A DNA stretch of 64,000 bases from Parastagonospora avenae f. sp. tritici 18332-5 (GCA_022559985.1 JAFJTR010000088.1:58268-122267), one strand, 5' to 3'. Counted from the stretch's first letter, positions 1 to 12,678 are shown. Notes: generated by a model not told the origin, from the sequence alone. Program-made: numbers and translations.

Positions 1-842
1 GATGGGCAGGCAACGAGCCGTTGTTCTAGCAAAGCGTTGATGCGACCGAGCCAATGAGGCAGCGAAACAGTCGAACGACGTGGGATGAGATGGTATGATG
101 CGAATATCCTGTCATGATCAGCAACGCTTCTTTGACGTGGGCCCGTGGTGTACCAAGGCCAATGCCGGCCTTGGAGAGGGACAGCAGCAACATACTCCAA
201 AGTTGGTTGATGGAGAATGCAAAGTGCGAAACGAGCGACAGCTATCCAAAAAGCTGAAGAGCAGCAATGCGGAACAAGAAGGGCGAAACAAGAGAATGGA
301 AGACAAATGAGTGTTTGGTTGTTGGAGGTGGAAGAGGGTTGACAGATAGTTATAGCCTGCATGCACCATGATGTGCCTTCCGACTCGGCGGCTCAAAACA
401 TATAGGAAGGAGAAGTGGGGTCGCGAGAGAAGAGAAGCCGAGATGAAGTTGGGGCAACAGGGATGTCAGTGGGCGCGACTTCCTCTCTCTATGACAATCA
501 TGATCAAAGTGATGGACCGAGGGTGCTGTACAGAAGATTTGTCACATCATAGAGGGTCTCATAAAACATAGCGGCTGGAACGATACATAAGTGACTTGAG
601 AGTACAGAAAGAGAAAAGTGCATAGTTGGACATCAATATTGTGAGGAGTCCTGAGCAGCTATGTATAATCTGAGATTATATCAACTCAATTCACAGCCAT
701 GTAGCGGTATAAGAATCAAGCAACACCGTCGCTATGCATGTCGCGAATGCCCCTCTTGCGCCAATAACAGGATTGTGTTCGCTTGTGACCTCCACGTGGG
801 AGCTAGTATTTGGCGCATGCCATCTATTGTAGTTGCGCGTCT
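1..842. other. Left-edge stretch without a supported gene
   Basis: Downstream of the MRE11 stop codon. Short open frames occur on both strands but their translations are low-complexity or lack splice continuity and resemble no family I know. It probably holds the MRE11 3' untranslated region and intergenic DNA. Confidence 0.5.
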
Positions 843-3180
843 TTACCTCCTCCTGGTAGTGCGGGCTGTAGGAGGTGGGTCAAATGCGTCCTCGTCATCC
901 TCGATTTCGTCGTCGCTCTGTATAGGCCGTTAGGAGAAGTGGTTTGAAAAATTGACTGGATCGTCACTTACCGGCTCCGCAGCCTTCTTGCCTCGGGCTG
1001 CAGGTGTCCGCGTGGGCTGACTGCGCTGTGAAGCAGGTTGAGAAAAGTTCAAGGTCGATTGTTTGCTTGTAGTCGGGGCTTTTGCCCGGCTAGTCGTCGG
1101 CTTCTTCGCGGGTGATTTCGCCCTCGCAGGTGCTTTAGCAGCAGCAGTCTTCTTTGCAGGAGCCTTCTTTTTAACTTCAGGAACAAACATGCCCTCGTCA
1201 CTCTCTTCGTCGTCATCGCTAAGCATGATCACATCTTCTTCCTCTTCGTCCTCTTCCTCTTCAACGATCTTCTTCTTGCCACGTCCACCTTTTGCAGCTG
1301 GCGTCGGCGTCTTCTTCTTGGCTGCTGCCGTTTGACGCATGGTACCAGCAGCTTTACCACGACCGCGTGCCGCAGGTTTCTTAGTCGTCACAGACGCCAC
1401 ACTTGCATCGTCTCTGAAATCGTTGTCGTCTCCGCCATCAACTGGTCGAATGAGGGCGCCTGGATCATTCGCCCAGGGGCCGTCTTCGTCACTGTCCCAA
1501 CCAAAGGGCTTAGCTTTCAGATTGGACCTTTTGGTTTTCTTGATCTTGCCGGCGGAGAACAAGTTCTCCAGCTGCGATTTGTATTGATCCATTTCGTTCA
1601 TGATGTGCTCTTCGTCAAGCTCGTTAGCGCTCATCAAGTGAGTGAGCTGGTTCGTTAGACTCTCTTCAACAAAGAGTTCCATCGCGTGCTTGTCATCCTT
1701 GTCGACAAATTGAAGCACAGCGTCTCCAAAGGAGTTTTGTGGTAGAATCGTTAATGTCTGTGCAGTTAAGAACTCTTTGACCAGCTTGTCCACCTTCACA
1801 GTACTAGCCGACATCTCTGCCAACACCGAGTCATCTGGCATTTCGGTCTTGTTCTTCGATGTTCGTGTTGCAGTCCTCTTTTTTCGATAGAACTGTACAA
1901 TATCATTTTGATTGGCCACCTTGTTCTGGAAGTTATTGGACAGGCGCTGAGGGTTCTCGACGTTGAACTGTCCAGGCTGGGGCGCTGTGTACTCAACGCG
2001 CAGACGCACAAGCGGTAGCGGAACCTCAAGATCATCGCCCTCTTCCCGATCGTCTTGCAGCTCGAGCCACTCCCGTTTAGCTTGCTCTATGAGACTATCG
2101 ACCACTTTGCTAAGGTATTGGGTGATCTTTGTACGATTGTCGCTCACTCGCCACAGCTCTTTTTGTTTGATTTCCTTCTCTTCAGCAAGCACAATCTCCT
2201 TCATGATGAAGGGCCGAACAGACTTCAGCCGAATAGTCTCGGTCTGAAACTCCTTGCCTGTGATACTCAGGATAGCGACATGCTTCGGCACAGCCTCGCC
2301 AGGCATCAGAGAGGTGGCAATCGATGAGCCCGGTTGCATGACATGAAAGCCCATCTCGGGATTGAGGCGCGGGTCAATCAGACACTCGTGCTCGTGACCC
2401 CACACTACAAGGTCCATGAACTCTGGCAAGAAATTTTCGGGGAGGTAGCTGGTTGGTGTATGGGCGTGATGATTCTGGTGGACGCTCATGATGTTGAACC
2501 ACTCGTCTTTCTGAGTTCTTGGCTGGAAGAACTTGACTTTCCCATCTCGCCAGGTATGGAAGAGCCGCTCATCCCGCACATTACTGAGACCGTATAGCGC
2601 CAGCTTCGTTTGGCCTTTCTGGAGCAAGACGGGCCGGACGGCTATCTTGTCGACCTCGGGCGTACGACCAAAATAGTTGACCAGGCCAGAAGCCTGTAGC
2701 AGGTCTAGTGGAGAGTACGAGCCTTCACCCGAGGGATCGTCGTGATTACCATGGATTGCAAATACAGGTATTGCAACGTTGATGTCTTCGTCCTCGTAGT
2801 TGACATGGTCGAAGATCCCACCAAAGTTCTCACTTGCGTCGCTCAGCATCTCCAGCTCACAAGGCTTGTCTCCCAGACAGTTTTGTCGTATCGATCGCAT
2901 GACGTGATAGAGCGACTTCCGCGACGGCTTGTTCTCGTGAAAGAGATCGCCAGCATGCAGCACCATGTCAACGTCATGCTCCTTTGCCAAACGCATGACT
3001 TCGTCAAAGGTCTTCCAGCTATCGTCCTTGCGGTAAGCATCTATCTCTTGGTATCCAACATGGCTGTCCGTGGCGACCAGGATTCGGATGGTGTCTGCGC
3101 CTGTACATGGTCAGCGCGTGGAGTCGTCTGATGAAGCCAACCCACTTACCACGCTGTGGGCCGCGTGCTCGTGGAGGCAT
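843..3180 (-). CDS. MRE11: MRE11 double-strand break repair nuclease
   Basis: Nuclease subunit of the MRE11-RAD50-NBS1/Xrs2 complex, which senses and resects DNA double-strand breaks in the nucleus. Three exons: 3150-3180, 972-3100 and 843-917, giving 744 residues. The spliced start brings in the first phosphodiesterase motif DSHVGY (residues 22-27). HAGDLFHEN follows near 59-67, GNHDD near 128-132 and a VWGHEHE motif further on, so the metal-binding set looks complete. The C-terminal third is lysine/alanine-rich with acidic runs, as in fungal MRE11. A read-through of the last intron (918-971) gives a spurious tail NFSNHFS; splicing GTAAGT...TACAG instead yields an acidic end finishing RRR-stop. 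It shares a 272-bp divergent promoter with RSM19. The family call is secure; the exact C-terminus is inferred. Confidence 0.95.
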
Positions 3181-3452
3181 TGAGGAGCTTGCGCGGGGCA
3201 GTTGAGCTCTGACACAAGCTGGGCTGGGAAAGGCGAATCGCGGACAGAAATGCAAACTTCCCCACGGCCGGTAATGGCCTCTTATGCAGCTCTTCAGGCG
3301 CAATTGCAACAGCCACTATCTACCAGTCCTCGATCGCGACGCGCTTCAGCCTGGCCAAGCTCTTAGCTTCAACCCGTGATCACGTGGGGCGCGACATCGA
3401 CGGAACATCCGCAAACATTTCGCCGACCTCCAGCATCCCGACGCACGCCGCA

Positions 3453-3901
3453 ATGTTTCCTACACGGGCGCTCTGCTCTCGATCGGTCTGGAAAGGTGAG
3501 TGGTGCGAGCATGTAGAGATGAGATATAAGAAGGCTGACAATTCCCAGGGCCCAATATTGTCCCGTAAGCCCTCAATCCTCCATGGCATTTGCAGTTGAC
3601 TAAACTTCTCAAGCCTACCTATAAAGCGAGCGAAGCCCGGCGAGCGGTTGCCCCCAATCAAGACCCAGGCACGGTCTGCAACCATACTGCCCAATTTTGT
3701 GGGTTTGAAGTTCCAGATCCACGATGGGAAGAACTACCAGGACATCACCATAACGGAAGACATGGTCGGACACAAGCTCGGAGAGTTCGCGCCGTACGTC
3801 CCACAGCTGAAACTGTGTCTGTGCATGAGAGCGCAATTGGCTAACAGCCGCCTTGTAGAACACGGAAGAACTTCACGTACAAGCAAACGAAGAACAAATG
3901 A
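3453..3901 (+). CDS. RSM19: Mitochondrial small-subunit ribosomal protein uS19m
   Basis: Four exons (3453-3495, 3549-3564, 3614-3793, 3859-3901) encode 93 residues. The product begins MFPTRALCSRSVWKGPNIVP and carries the S19 signature: IKTQARSATILPNFVG, then ITEDMVGHKLGEFAPTR, then a basic tail ending KQTKNK. S19 binds the head of the small ribosomal subunit; this short form with a basic N-terminus is the mitochondrial version. The second exon is only 16 nt and intron 2 (3565-3613) contains a CTAAA-type branch site, so automatic callers may miss the gene. It is divergent from MRE11 and convergent with TAF10, about 195 bp away. Confidence 0.95.
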
Positions 3902-4096
3902 GGTCATGGGCACATACGCATTGAATGGGAGTTTGGGTATCATTGGTTCTTATCTAGAGGCACTCTTCTGTACCGATACTGTACAATACGACCAACCCTG
4001 TCATTGGGTCAAACTGAATATACCAATGTTGTGTCCGTACCCATGCGCCCAAGTGACCAGATAACGCCTGCAATGCATGTCCCTGCGGTTGACCGT

Positions 4097-4816
4097 CTAT
4101 CGATAGAACTCGCCGCGCTTGATGTTGACGCCGTACTCGCCGACAGCCATGCCAAGGTCCTCCATAGTCAGCACTGTGCGTCCTTGGCTTCCGCCCTGTC
4201 CGCCTCCGCCGTATCCAGGACGCTGTATGCCAAGGTTGTAGTCTTTTGCTTTTGCTCCAGAGTCTTTGCCACCCTGTGCTCCGCCAGGCGCTGCTGCACC
4301 TTGCGGCCCACCTGCTGCGCCAAGTCCGCCCATGGGGTTGTTGCTTGTGGTGTTGGACGACCTGATGCGGGAGTACTGGTAGGCGTCGGCAGCAATGTCG
4401 GCAATGAACTTCTGCGTCGCGAGCGCGAGGAGGCGGGCGAGGTGGGGAGATGTGTAGGGCGGCGGTGGCAGGCCGGCACGTGTGCAGTAGTAGTTGGTAA
4501 CGGCGTCGGGAATCTGGCTTTGTCAGTCTCATGCTGCGCTCAAGTGTTGCAATCAGTTGCATACGATAGGCGCATAATCATCCATCTTCCCCAGGAACTC
4601 CCGTAGGGTCGCGTCCTTTTTCGCCGGAATGCGCGCTTCGAACGTCTGCGCGGCATCGGCTATCCCGTTCACCGCAGGCTCTGCGTCCGCAGCGCCGTCA
4701 AGGTTCATTGTGTCTGCTTGAACCGCGTCGTGGTTGATCTCCTCCTCGACCGTTGGGTCGAGCTCGTCGTTGACGTCCATACTAGCGTCGAGCGGTTGGG
4801 TAGTGCTGTCGGACAT
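4097..4816 (-). CDS. TAF10: TFIID/SAGA subunit TAF10
   Basis: Histone-fold subunit shared by TFIID and SAGA. Two exons (4565-4816, 4097-4513) separated by a 51-nt intron give 222 residues. The acidic N-terminus (about 65 residues) is followed by the conserved core: FLGKMDDYAPIIPDAVTNYY spans the splice junction, then PPYTSPHLARLLALATQKFI. A Gly/Ala-rich insert follows and then the family's C-terminal signature LTMEDLGMAVGEYGVN with end KRGEFYR. The match at both ends makes the call firm. Convergent with RSM19. Confidence 0.95.
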
Positions 4817-5557
4817 GGCTGCGGTGAGAGAACGGCTGATCAGCGGATATCAAGTATGACGTAAGTTGGAAGGTGAGAGCGCGGAGTTGATGCGGCGGCA
4901 GTGAAGGGCGAGCCAAGCAACCAGATGCGGAAGGCGCCGAGGTCGGCCAATCGGAGCACGCGCTGGTCTTCATCACTCAACCTCTACGAACTGCTTCACT
5001 GTACACAGCGCCATGATTTTGAGTCCTGCTAAGTATTGTATGTGTCTCTAAGATCCGTCAGCCCTTTGTTTGCTCCGTCCGTAGTCTCCGCTTGCTGCAG
5101 GGTTCTCCGATTGTGCACTTGACTATCGGCCATCCACATCATCAGCCCTGGAACAAACGCCATCGAGAGACATGGCCTAGGCAGAAGCATGAGTGGCAGT
5201 CAGCCTCATTCATTTGGTCGTATCTATTTTCAGCACCGCAGCAAACACTGTTTGTCTGTTCGTGCACCTAGAACCTACCATGTCAATCCTCAGGCCATGT
5301 CTGACGGTTGACGCACCGCAACCGGCCCCGCTCTGATACACATCCTCCGTAAAGCCAGCCACTTGTGGCTGCCGACACCTCTCCAGGGATCTCTCCTAGT
5401 TCCAGCGCCTGTGAAGCATCCACATCTGTCCCATACTACCCTCCAACTCGGACATCTACTCTTTTGGAGAATTTGAAATCCAAAGCCGCCAAAGACAACG
5501 GCTCTCACATGCTCATCGCTGGACTGTTCCTGCCGCCATCCTCTTCCGTCGTCTGAC
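4817..5557. promoter_or_regulatory. Divergent promoter region TAF10 / F-box gene
   Basis: A 741-bp stretch between two divergently transcribed genes. It contains pyrimidine-rich tracts near both starts and short open frames that continue no exon. No other gene is visible. Confidence 0.4.
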
Positions 5558-7261
5558 ATGGCTACCCTGTGGATCTTACCCCCTGAGCTCCTCGAGATAA
5601 TGCTTCGTCTTCTGGGCAGCATCGACGATGTACACAACATGGGCCGAACGTGCAAGAAGGCCTACGATCTCCTTCAACGACCGACAACATACGTCAAAAT
5701 CATGAGATCGGTCATCGGACGTGCTCCACAGCATAGATATGAACTCCAGCTCTGTAAGATGCTAGACCTTCACCACGACGTTGTTCAGCATATTCAACAC
5801 CACAGCAGTCTATTGCCAGCGACTCAGCTCAGTCCGTTCGGTTACGACTGGAACAAGTGGGAAAGTGCTCTGACCACGGCGACAAGAGCTGCTACATGTG
5901 ACGATGTGTGTTGCTCTGACTGCCTCCCAGACTTTATCGTCTATGACATATTGGCTCGATATCAAGGATTACGAGTGCTCGAAAACCTATGGTTGGAACG
6001 ACAAGTGAATGCGAACGACTATTTCTCGGTAAATGAGAGCTCTGACGCGAGCGCACTCTCTCTTACACACGGATATCAGGTTGTTATCAATCGCAACGAC
6101 TTGTACCAGGATGGAGAACTACCTTCACGGAAACGTGCAACCCCAGAGACGGCAGCCTATACGACTCTGAATTCAGACCATCGGGCACGCTTCTACTCAG
6201 CGATCATTTGTGTCTGGTTGCTTAACGAAGTCCGCTGGGTACTTGCCAATTTCCACTATCCCGGACGCTTCGACCTCCAGATCCGTGTGCTGGAGACTTG
6301 CAAAGAAAACATATTCGAACGAAGCCGCGAGCCTCTACTGGATGAGTTGGATCAGTACGCCGTGTTCCGTTTCATGTATCACCACCTGCTGCCCGTTTAT
6401 GGCCTCTCGCTCGCAGAACAGGATATTTCCAAGTTACCGTTCACTTTCTCGTCGGACTTCGGTAAAGATCAAGGCTACACCGCTAGGTACGTCATTTTGC
6501 GATGATGAGATGAGCGTGTCTTGTCTCTATCTGGTTTCCACAATACAAAATTCTGTGCACACAGCATAGGGCGTGTCTTCCCCAGCTAAGCTAGCTTCTG
6601 TGTACGCTCTTTACCACTTCTATCACATGTGAGGACTAGATCGCAATTTCAATCCTTCGCTCTCCCGCTCTCTCTATGTGTCGCAATGCTGACAACATGT
6701 AGGCTACTCCAGCTCTTCATCGCGACAGGACAGACCTACTATCAGCCGCCTGATCTTATCGACCTAATCGTACGCCACAACGCATCTCGCAGGCCGAATT
6801 ATCCACGTGTAGCTTTTCCCACAAGTACACAAGTCTGGCAACACCCCTCCCAAGCTTTCGCCTTCCCCACGAACCCGGACCTCGACCTGTTTGACGACAA
6901 CTATAAGCGCCTTGTTCTACGGGCTTCACTGACGCACCTCAACTTGATCGCTCGCGCCTCATTCCACCAAAGCAGTCACATCAGGTCTCCAGTTATCACT
7001 GGACCCACGCCAACCGATGCATATACATTGCATGACCATGCTAGCGACTTTTACCTCGACCGAGCCATGGTAGCGTTCGAGAAGTTCGAAAGCCGCGGTT
7101 CGCAGTTGCTGAGTATTCGTGAGTTGTTCCCAAGGAAATGGGAAGATGCGCTGTGGAGTGTCTGGTGGTGGGCCAATAGCGAAGACAAGGCCAGAGCAAA
7201 GATGGAGAGATGGAGGGGAGAGCCGGTGGGAGAGCTGCACACAACTGGGGGGACATTTTGA
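5558..7261 (+). CDS. F-box protein of unknown specificity
   Basis: Two exons (5558-6486, 6703-7261) encode 495 residues. Residues 3-45 form an F-box-like segment (LPPELLEIMLRLLGSIDDVH then a TCKKAYDLL motif), the part that would bind Skp1 in an SCF ubiquitin ligase. The rest is the large helical region common in fungal F-box proteins of unknown substrate, with no recognisable LRR or WD repeats. The 216-nt intron is unusually long for this window. Its junction AG|GT...TAG|G keeps the frame (R-L-L-Q-L-F), but a missed small exon inside it cannot be excluded. Confidence 0.75.
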
Positions 7262-9660
7262 CTATCTACAAGGGCAAAGATCATGGCATGGATCATGAGA
7301 TTGAGTGGTAGTATGCGGGGAGCCAGGCAGGCAAAATAGCTCGAGAGCGGGAGGATCTATCTCATCGTGTTCAAGACGACAATACGCAGGACAGACACTA
7401 GTCGCAATGATATGGCAAGATAAGGTTCATCCTTTGTGTTCTTTGTGAAAAGGCGGTCTAGATTCCGTGTGTCTTTACATGATTGGCTTGTCTACAGCGT
7501 AAAGCAGATACAACAGTGTCCCTACTAGGCGCTATCATAGTAGCTACGACTTACCCAATTAGACTTGTAGTAACTCCTCCGAAGGGCGAGTTGGTGACGC
7601 AGTCTACATGAGAGCTTGTGTAAAAACATGTGGCACTGATACATGTACCTGCATCCTGGGGTTCAATATGGTGGTATTGCAGTCCGGGTTAAATGGTAGA
7701 TTCTACCCTGCCTCATCCAATAGGGATTTGTGTAGAACGAGACATGGCGGGCTCTCGCATTGTAGTCAAATTGATACTTTGATGGTTTCATGCAAGTTAT
7801 TCTGGGAGAGACATCTGCGGGACGGAATGAGGCAGTGTCGGACAAAAATGTGTAGATACCGAGGATGTCTCTCGTATCTGGACACCAATCCGGGCGCTCG
7901 TCTGGTGTATTGGTGTCCAGGACGATGCTCGTGCTGAGCGTTACCAGACTGCCGAGACGTCGAAGGTCTCGTGGGAGGGATGATAGAGACTACACTGGGA
8001 AGGTGTAAAAGATGGCTTCATGTGATGGCTGCTGAGTGGTAAGCTTACAATGTTTCACTGCCGGAGCTAGATACCTGGATTGATGGTGGGAGGCGCCGCT
8101 TCCGCCAATCACAAGCATTCGGTGCCTTGAGTTTCTGTTTAGGGCAGGTCGTCGCCCATGATGCCGACAGCTGTGGACTTGGAGATTGGAGTCGATATAG
8201 CTTGCCACGGTGCCGTGCGACTGTGTGCTTGCCAAGGATTTTAAAAAGACTGAACTTGGCCCTCGCGTTGCCAGGCTGGATGAATGCTTTGGCAATCTAG
8301 TTATTCGTGAGTACCTTCTCGGCGGATTTCGGAACGTGACTGCATCCGCCGTGCCGTGCACAAGACGACGAGATGAACCGGGCGCCAGCAGTATTAGTTC
8401 GGCCTCTGGAATGGCAAGATGCGGTATGGGATGTGCAGCGTTCATGCGATGGCGTTTTGGAATGCTGCACGAGCAAAAGCGACGAGTGCGGGGGTAACGT
8501 CATTGCTATCGATTGACGGTCGAGGCAGCAACATGGCAATTGAACCATGTCAAGCACTCGGAGAGCAAACCACGGTGGGCCAGGGCCACCTGGGTGTAGC
8601 CCGCATGCCTGTAGGCGCGCGGAGAAGCCCTGCCATCAACGTTAGACTTTAGAGAGCAGGTGAATGGCCGGTGCCGAAAAACGGTTTTAGTGCGCTATGT
8701 GACCTTTCTGCTCTCCACCCAACGCTTGTCATTTTTCGCGCACAAGAGAGACAATATTGCTCAGCTCACCTCGGTCTGCCTTGTCCAAGCTTGCCTTGCC
8801 GGAATCCTGAGCGCCGCCTCCGCCCCTCTCGTTGTTGGCTCCAAAATAACCTCTTGATCCTGCACCATCCGCCTTCGTTTGCCGGTGACCTCGTTGTACC
8901 TTGCGCCGCTGCTGCCTCGCACAAAGCACCCACGCAACACTTCGACCAGACACACGTTTGCGCCAATCTGCTGGAAGACGCCTGATCCGCGTACCAAAGC
9001 CGCCACACAGCTTGCTCACGATTCGACCGTGTCAGCCGCTTGCCCCAGAGCAAGGCCACAGAGGTTAGTCACGTCCACCATGATTGCTGCCAGCATACTT
9101 TGCGCCTGGAGCCTCTCGAGAGCCCCGTACATTTCTTTGCCTGCGCCAAACACGCGCGCCCGCTCTCGCTGGGTTTCGGGTGCTACTCGCGCGTCGTCTC
9201 TACCCCTCCATGCCTGAACAATTTTTTTGCCCGTCCAACCCGCCCTCTTTTGCATGCACACGACGTCACTCTCGCGCTGTCAGCTATTCCAATTAGCTGC
9301 CTCCGGAGCGTCTAGACATACCGTTCACTTCTGCGCCTACTCACACAATCGTCCGCCTGCTAACGTCGCGCGACACAGCTCACCTACAGTTCACCCACAG
9401 CTTCGGAAGTTGTTCCGGAACGCCTCCTCTTTCCAGAACCGCATCGAGTTGAGCCCTCGAAAGCCGATAGCAGACCCTACGCCTGGACGTTTCGCAGGCG
9501 ACAACGTGCGGAGAGGTTTGCATCTACCTCTCCGGACACCACAGCACCAGTCCCGTACTGGTCAGCTCGTTATCGCGATCCCATTGGGGACAGCAGACGC
9601 GCTTTCAGCTTCTCAGCGTCAAAGCATTGAATCAGTGCCAACACACCTCTAGATAGCACC
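7262..9660. other. 2.4-kb stretch without a supported gene, including probable LARP 5' UTR
   Basis: Several open frames of 70-150 codons exist (for example 7990-8445 on the minus strand), but none shows a known domain, a good start context or splice partners. The right part (about 8870-9660) is pyrimidine-rich and lies directly before the La-motif gene, so it is probably its promoter and 5' leader with small upstream frames. A 12-bp inverted repeat sits at 7878-7920. Confidence 0.45.
7878..7920. repeat. Perfect 12-bp inverted repeat (hairpin)
   Basis: Left arm CTGGACACCAAT (7878-7889) and right arm ATTGGTGTCCAG (7909-7920), separated by 19 nt. It could be a hairpin, a protein-binding palindrome or a remnant of a small inverted-repeat element. 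No T-run follows to suggest a polymerase III terminator. Confidence 0.7.
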
Positions 9661-12190
9661 ATGGCTGCATCTACCTTCTCATATGCGCAAGCCGCAAAGG
9701 GCATGTCCACCCCAGTGGCACAGAGCAAGCCGACGTCCGACGCTGCCACACCAGCTAAAGAGACCGATTCCTCCATCGCGAACGGCCCCGCCGATTCGGT
9801 ACCAAGCTGGGCTGACGACGCCGAGTCAGAATCTGCGACGGAGCAGCCAGCAACTGCCCGCGATGCTCAGCCGCAGACGTCAACGTCGACGTCTGCCCCG
9901 CCCGCCCACTCTGTGGAGACGTCGAACATATCTTCACCCGACCTCGGTGCTTCTGCATCCTCTGCTTCGACCGTGACCAAGGACGACGACGTGTCCTCAC
10001 TGCCAAACGCCTCCTCCGAGTCGACCTGGGACAACAAATCGCAGGCTTCCACCTCAGTGGACAAGTCGGTCGAAGCAGTCGAGAAGACCTCAGACAAGGT
10101 GAAGAAGGGCAAGAATGCTCCAGTCGTGCCACTACAGGAGGCACCGCTGCCAGCTGTCAACATTTGGAAAAAGCGAGCAGATGATCTGAAGTCTAAGATA
10201 CAGAAGCCTAGTTCTTCTCCTCTTCCGAATGGGACTATTCCAGCCAAGAAGCCTGAATCCGCGACCAACGGCGGAAGATCCAAGAGCAACGATGACGACA
10301 AGAGCGCCCATGGTCGGAAGGACACCAGAGGCGAGACCGACGCAAAGAAAGACAGCAAGGCCAAGCCTTTTGACAAGAACTTCAAGCACGCATCAAGCAC
10401 TCAGCCTCCTCCTCCAAAACGTGATCAAGAGTCCTGGCCGACTCCAGAGACTGTAATCAACGAGGACCGCAAAAAGGCGCAAGAGAAGGGCGAGAAGGAG
10501 CAGAAAGAGAACGCTTCCGCTGCATCACACGGCAAGCACGAGTGGGTGAAAGTCCCATATACGCCATCGGTTGTTTTCAACACACCGCTACCCAACGCTA
10601 CAAACCCTAGACGAGGCGGTCGACCTGGCGGACGCGGAGCATCACAATCTGGTGGTCGAGCCGCGACGTATGGACCAAACGGAGCTGTTCAGCCTGAGAA
10701 GGATGGGTCGGCACCTGCCATGGCCAATGGGGAACACACCAGGCGCGAGCGTATCGAAGGAGGCGCTCCCCAAGATGTTTCACCCAAGGCGAAGCGCACT
10801 GGTAGTGCTGCATCTCCAACATTAAAGGCCCAGGGTCCAGCAACGACTGCAGAGAAGCCGATGAAGGCAGCTGGAACTTTCATGGCGGAAGCCGAGTTCA
10901 GACCCAGGACGTCTTCATCCGCACCGGATGCGAACCATCAGTCTCACCAGAACAGCCCCTACCCTCGCCAGCATCCGAACAGACCTCACAAGCCCCGCCG
11001 TGGTGATATGTCCTTTGGAGGCGAGAGAAAGAGGGACGGTGATGGGTCGCCCACAAAGGATAATACTTTTGATGAGCGACAGAATTCGACATCTACTCAG
11101 ACAGATGCTCACGGTGACAGCGAGCGCCGACACTCTACTTACCACGACGGACCAAATGGCCACCAACACAAGCAGGGCCGCTACAGCTCATTCACTGGCG
11201 GTCGTGAGCGGGGGCGAGGTGGTCGTGGTGGACGCGGAAGTTACGCGAATGGACACCAATACACCAATGGACACATGTCTGCGCAGTCAGCTTCGTCGTT
11301 CTCGCTTGGGCCCCGCTCTCCAACTACGTTCCATCCCGAGAACTCGAGCTTCTTTACACCAGGACAAGGCAAATATGGACGTGGTAATAGCCGCTCGCAA
11401 TCGATGACGAACGACCCCTACAGATTTGCACCCCATCAGGGAGGACCTCCAGTCGCCCCGATACAGACTTATGGCATGTATGATTATGGTATGATGCAGC
11501 CTCCTATGAGTGCTGTACCTTACACTCCTTACATGGATCAGTACGCGCTGATGGCAATGATCACGACTCAAGTGTAAGCCCTTCATTTCCTGGTTGTTCG
11601 ACCACCTACTAACGAGATCTAGGGACTACTACTTCTCAGTAGACAACTTGCTCAAGGATATGTACCTCCGCCGCAAGATGGATTCCCAGGGCTTTGTTTC
11701 GCTTGAATTCATTGCTGGATTCAACCGCATAAAGCACCTATCAACCGACCTCGAGCTGATCAAGCTGGTCTGCCAGCAATCCAAGGTGGTGCAGTATCGT
11801 ACCGGCGAAGATGGCCAGGACAGACTACGTCGCCGCGAAGGCTGGGAACAGTGGGTCTTGGCTATGGCCGACCGCGACCCTGCCGCGCAAAACGACGGAC
11901 CCAAGGAACTACACCAACCGCCAGTTCCGCAACCAGCCGGCTTTGACCAATCAGGTACCCCGCAGTGGCCTATGTCTGCCGTTGAGCCCACGGGCCCCTT
12001 CGTTAGCAACGCCTCAATTTCACCAATGAATGGCTACGGCCATGGCAGCGGCCAAGAGAAGGAGCCAGCGAACGACGACATGACCAATGGTAGTGTATCT
12101 AAGAAGTCCAATGGCGTGCCAAATGGTCACCCTGTCGAGACTTCGATCCAGGCTGTAAGTTCTCAACCTTGCAAGTTTTCTTATTCATAG
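9661..12190 (+). CDS. La-motif (LARP1/Sro9-like) RNA-binding protein, probably truncated
   Basis: Exon 1 (9661-11573) is a long disordered region rich in Ser, Thr, Pro, Lys and Gly, with RGG-like GRGGRGGRG near 11209-11240. Exon 2 (11623-12190) opens in the La motif: DYYFSVDNLLKDMYLRRKMD, then GFVSLEFIAGFNRIKHLSTD. The 49-nt intron has a textbook CTAAC branch site. Such proteins bind polyribosomes and mRNA 5' or 3' ends and tune translation. As read, the protein is 826 residues and ends soon after a GTAAGT at 12155, which looks like the donor of a further intron, so the printed stop at 12190 may be intronic. The conserved C-terminal module seems present but broken downstream (12231-12678). 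Family call firm; the 3' end is uncertain. Confidence 0.85.
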
Positions 12191-12230
12191 GCTGTGGTCG
12201 TAACTATTGTTGCACACCCTTGCTCATAGT

Positions 12231-12678
12231 ACATACTCTAACGTGCGCGGTGATAGTGATTATAGCATACAAGCTGTACGAAAGGACGTCTGTCTCTATC
12301 GGGTCAAAGACCAGCAAAACCTCCGTGCAACCATTACACCACTGACTCTGCACACGAGTTGAATATCACCATCCAAAACCGCTTCAGTAGCGCCACGATA
12401 CCCCTCTGGGCGACATGCCTTACGCCATGGACGTTCTTTACCAATTTTGGCCACATTTCCTATTACAAAACCTCAATACCCACATGTACAATGAGATTCG
12501 GCATTTTGTTTTCGACGATTCTGCACTTTCGACGGATCTAGCTCGATCTTTCGAATCTGACCAAGCATCAATGCGAGCAATCCGTGTTCTTCAAAGCCCT
12601 AGCAAGAAGAAATCACCTGATGTCATGTCGCGTCTCCTTGGGCAACTGACGGACGTCTTCAGACAGCTACTAGTCTGA
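12231..12678 (+). pseudogene. Decayed C-terminal module of the La-motif gene
   Basis: Two adjacent open segments in different frames resemble, from memory, the helical C-terminal region of fungal La-motif proteins. The first (12231-12362) reads VRKDV...YRVKDQQ and stops at TGA 12360-12362. The second (12391-12678), one frame away and just after a TAG, reads PYAMDVLYQFWPHFLLQNLN then MYNEIRHF. Joining them needs a frameshift, and the TAG falls where glutamine is expected, so a CAG-to-TAG change is possible. No GT-AG intron I tried restores a continuous frame. It could also be a badly resolved 3' exon with a sequencing error. The resemblance was not tested by search. Confidence 0.5.

Noticed and set aside
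930..971. MRE11 ending in NFSNHFS by read-through
   Set aside because: A canonical GTAAGT...TACAG intron fits and gives an acidic tail ending RRR, more typical of the protein.
7990..8445. 151-codon minus-strand frame in the gene-free region
   Set aside because: No domain, His/Arg/Ser-rich shadow-like composition and no splice partners; kept as unannotated.
9227..9652. 141-codon plus frame directly before the La-motif gene
   Set aside because: It lacks a good ATG and lies in the pyrimidine-rich leader; more likely untranslated sequence.
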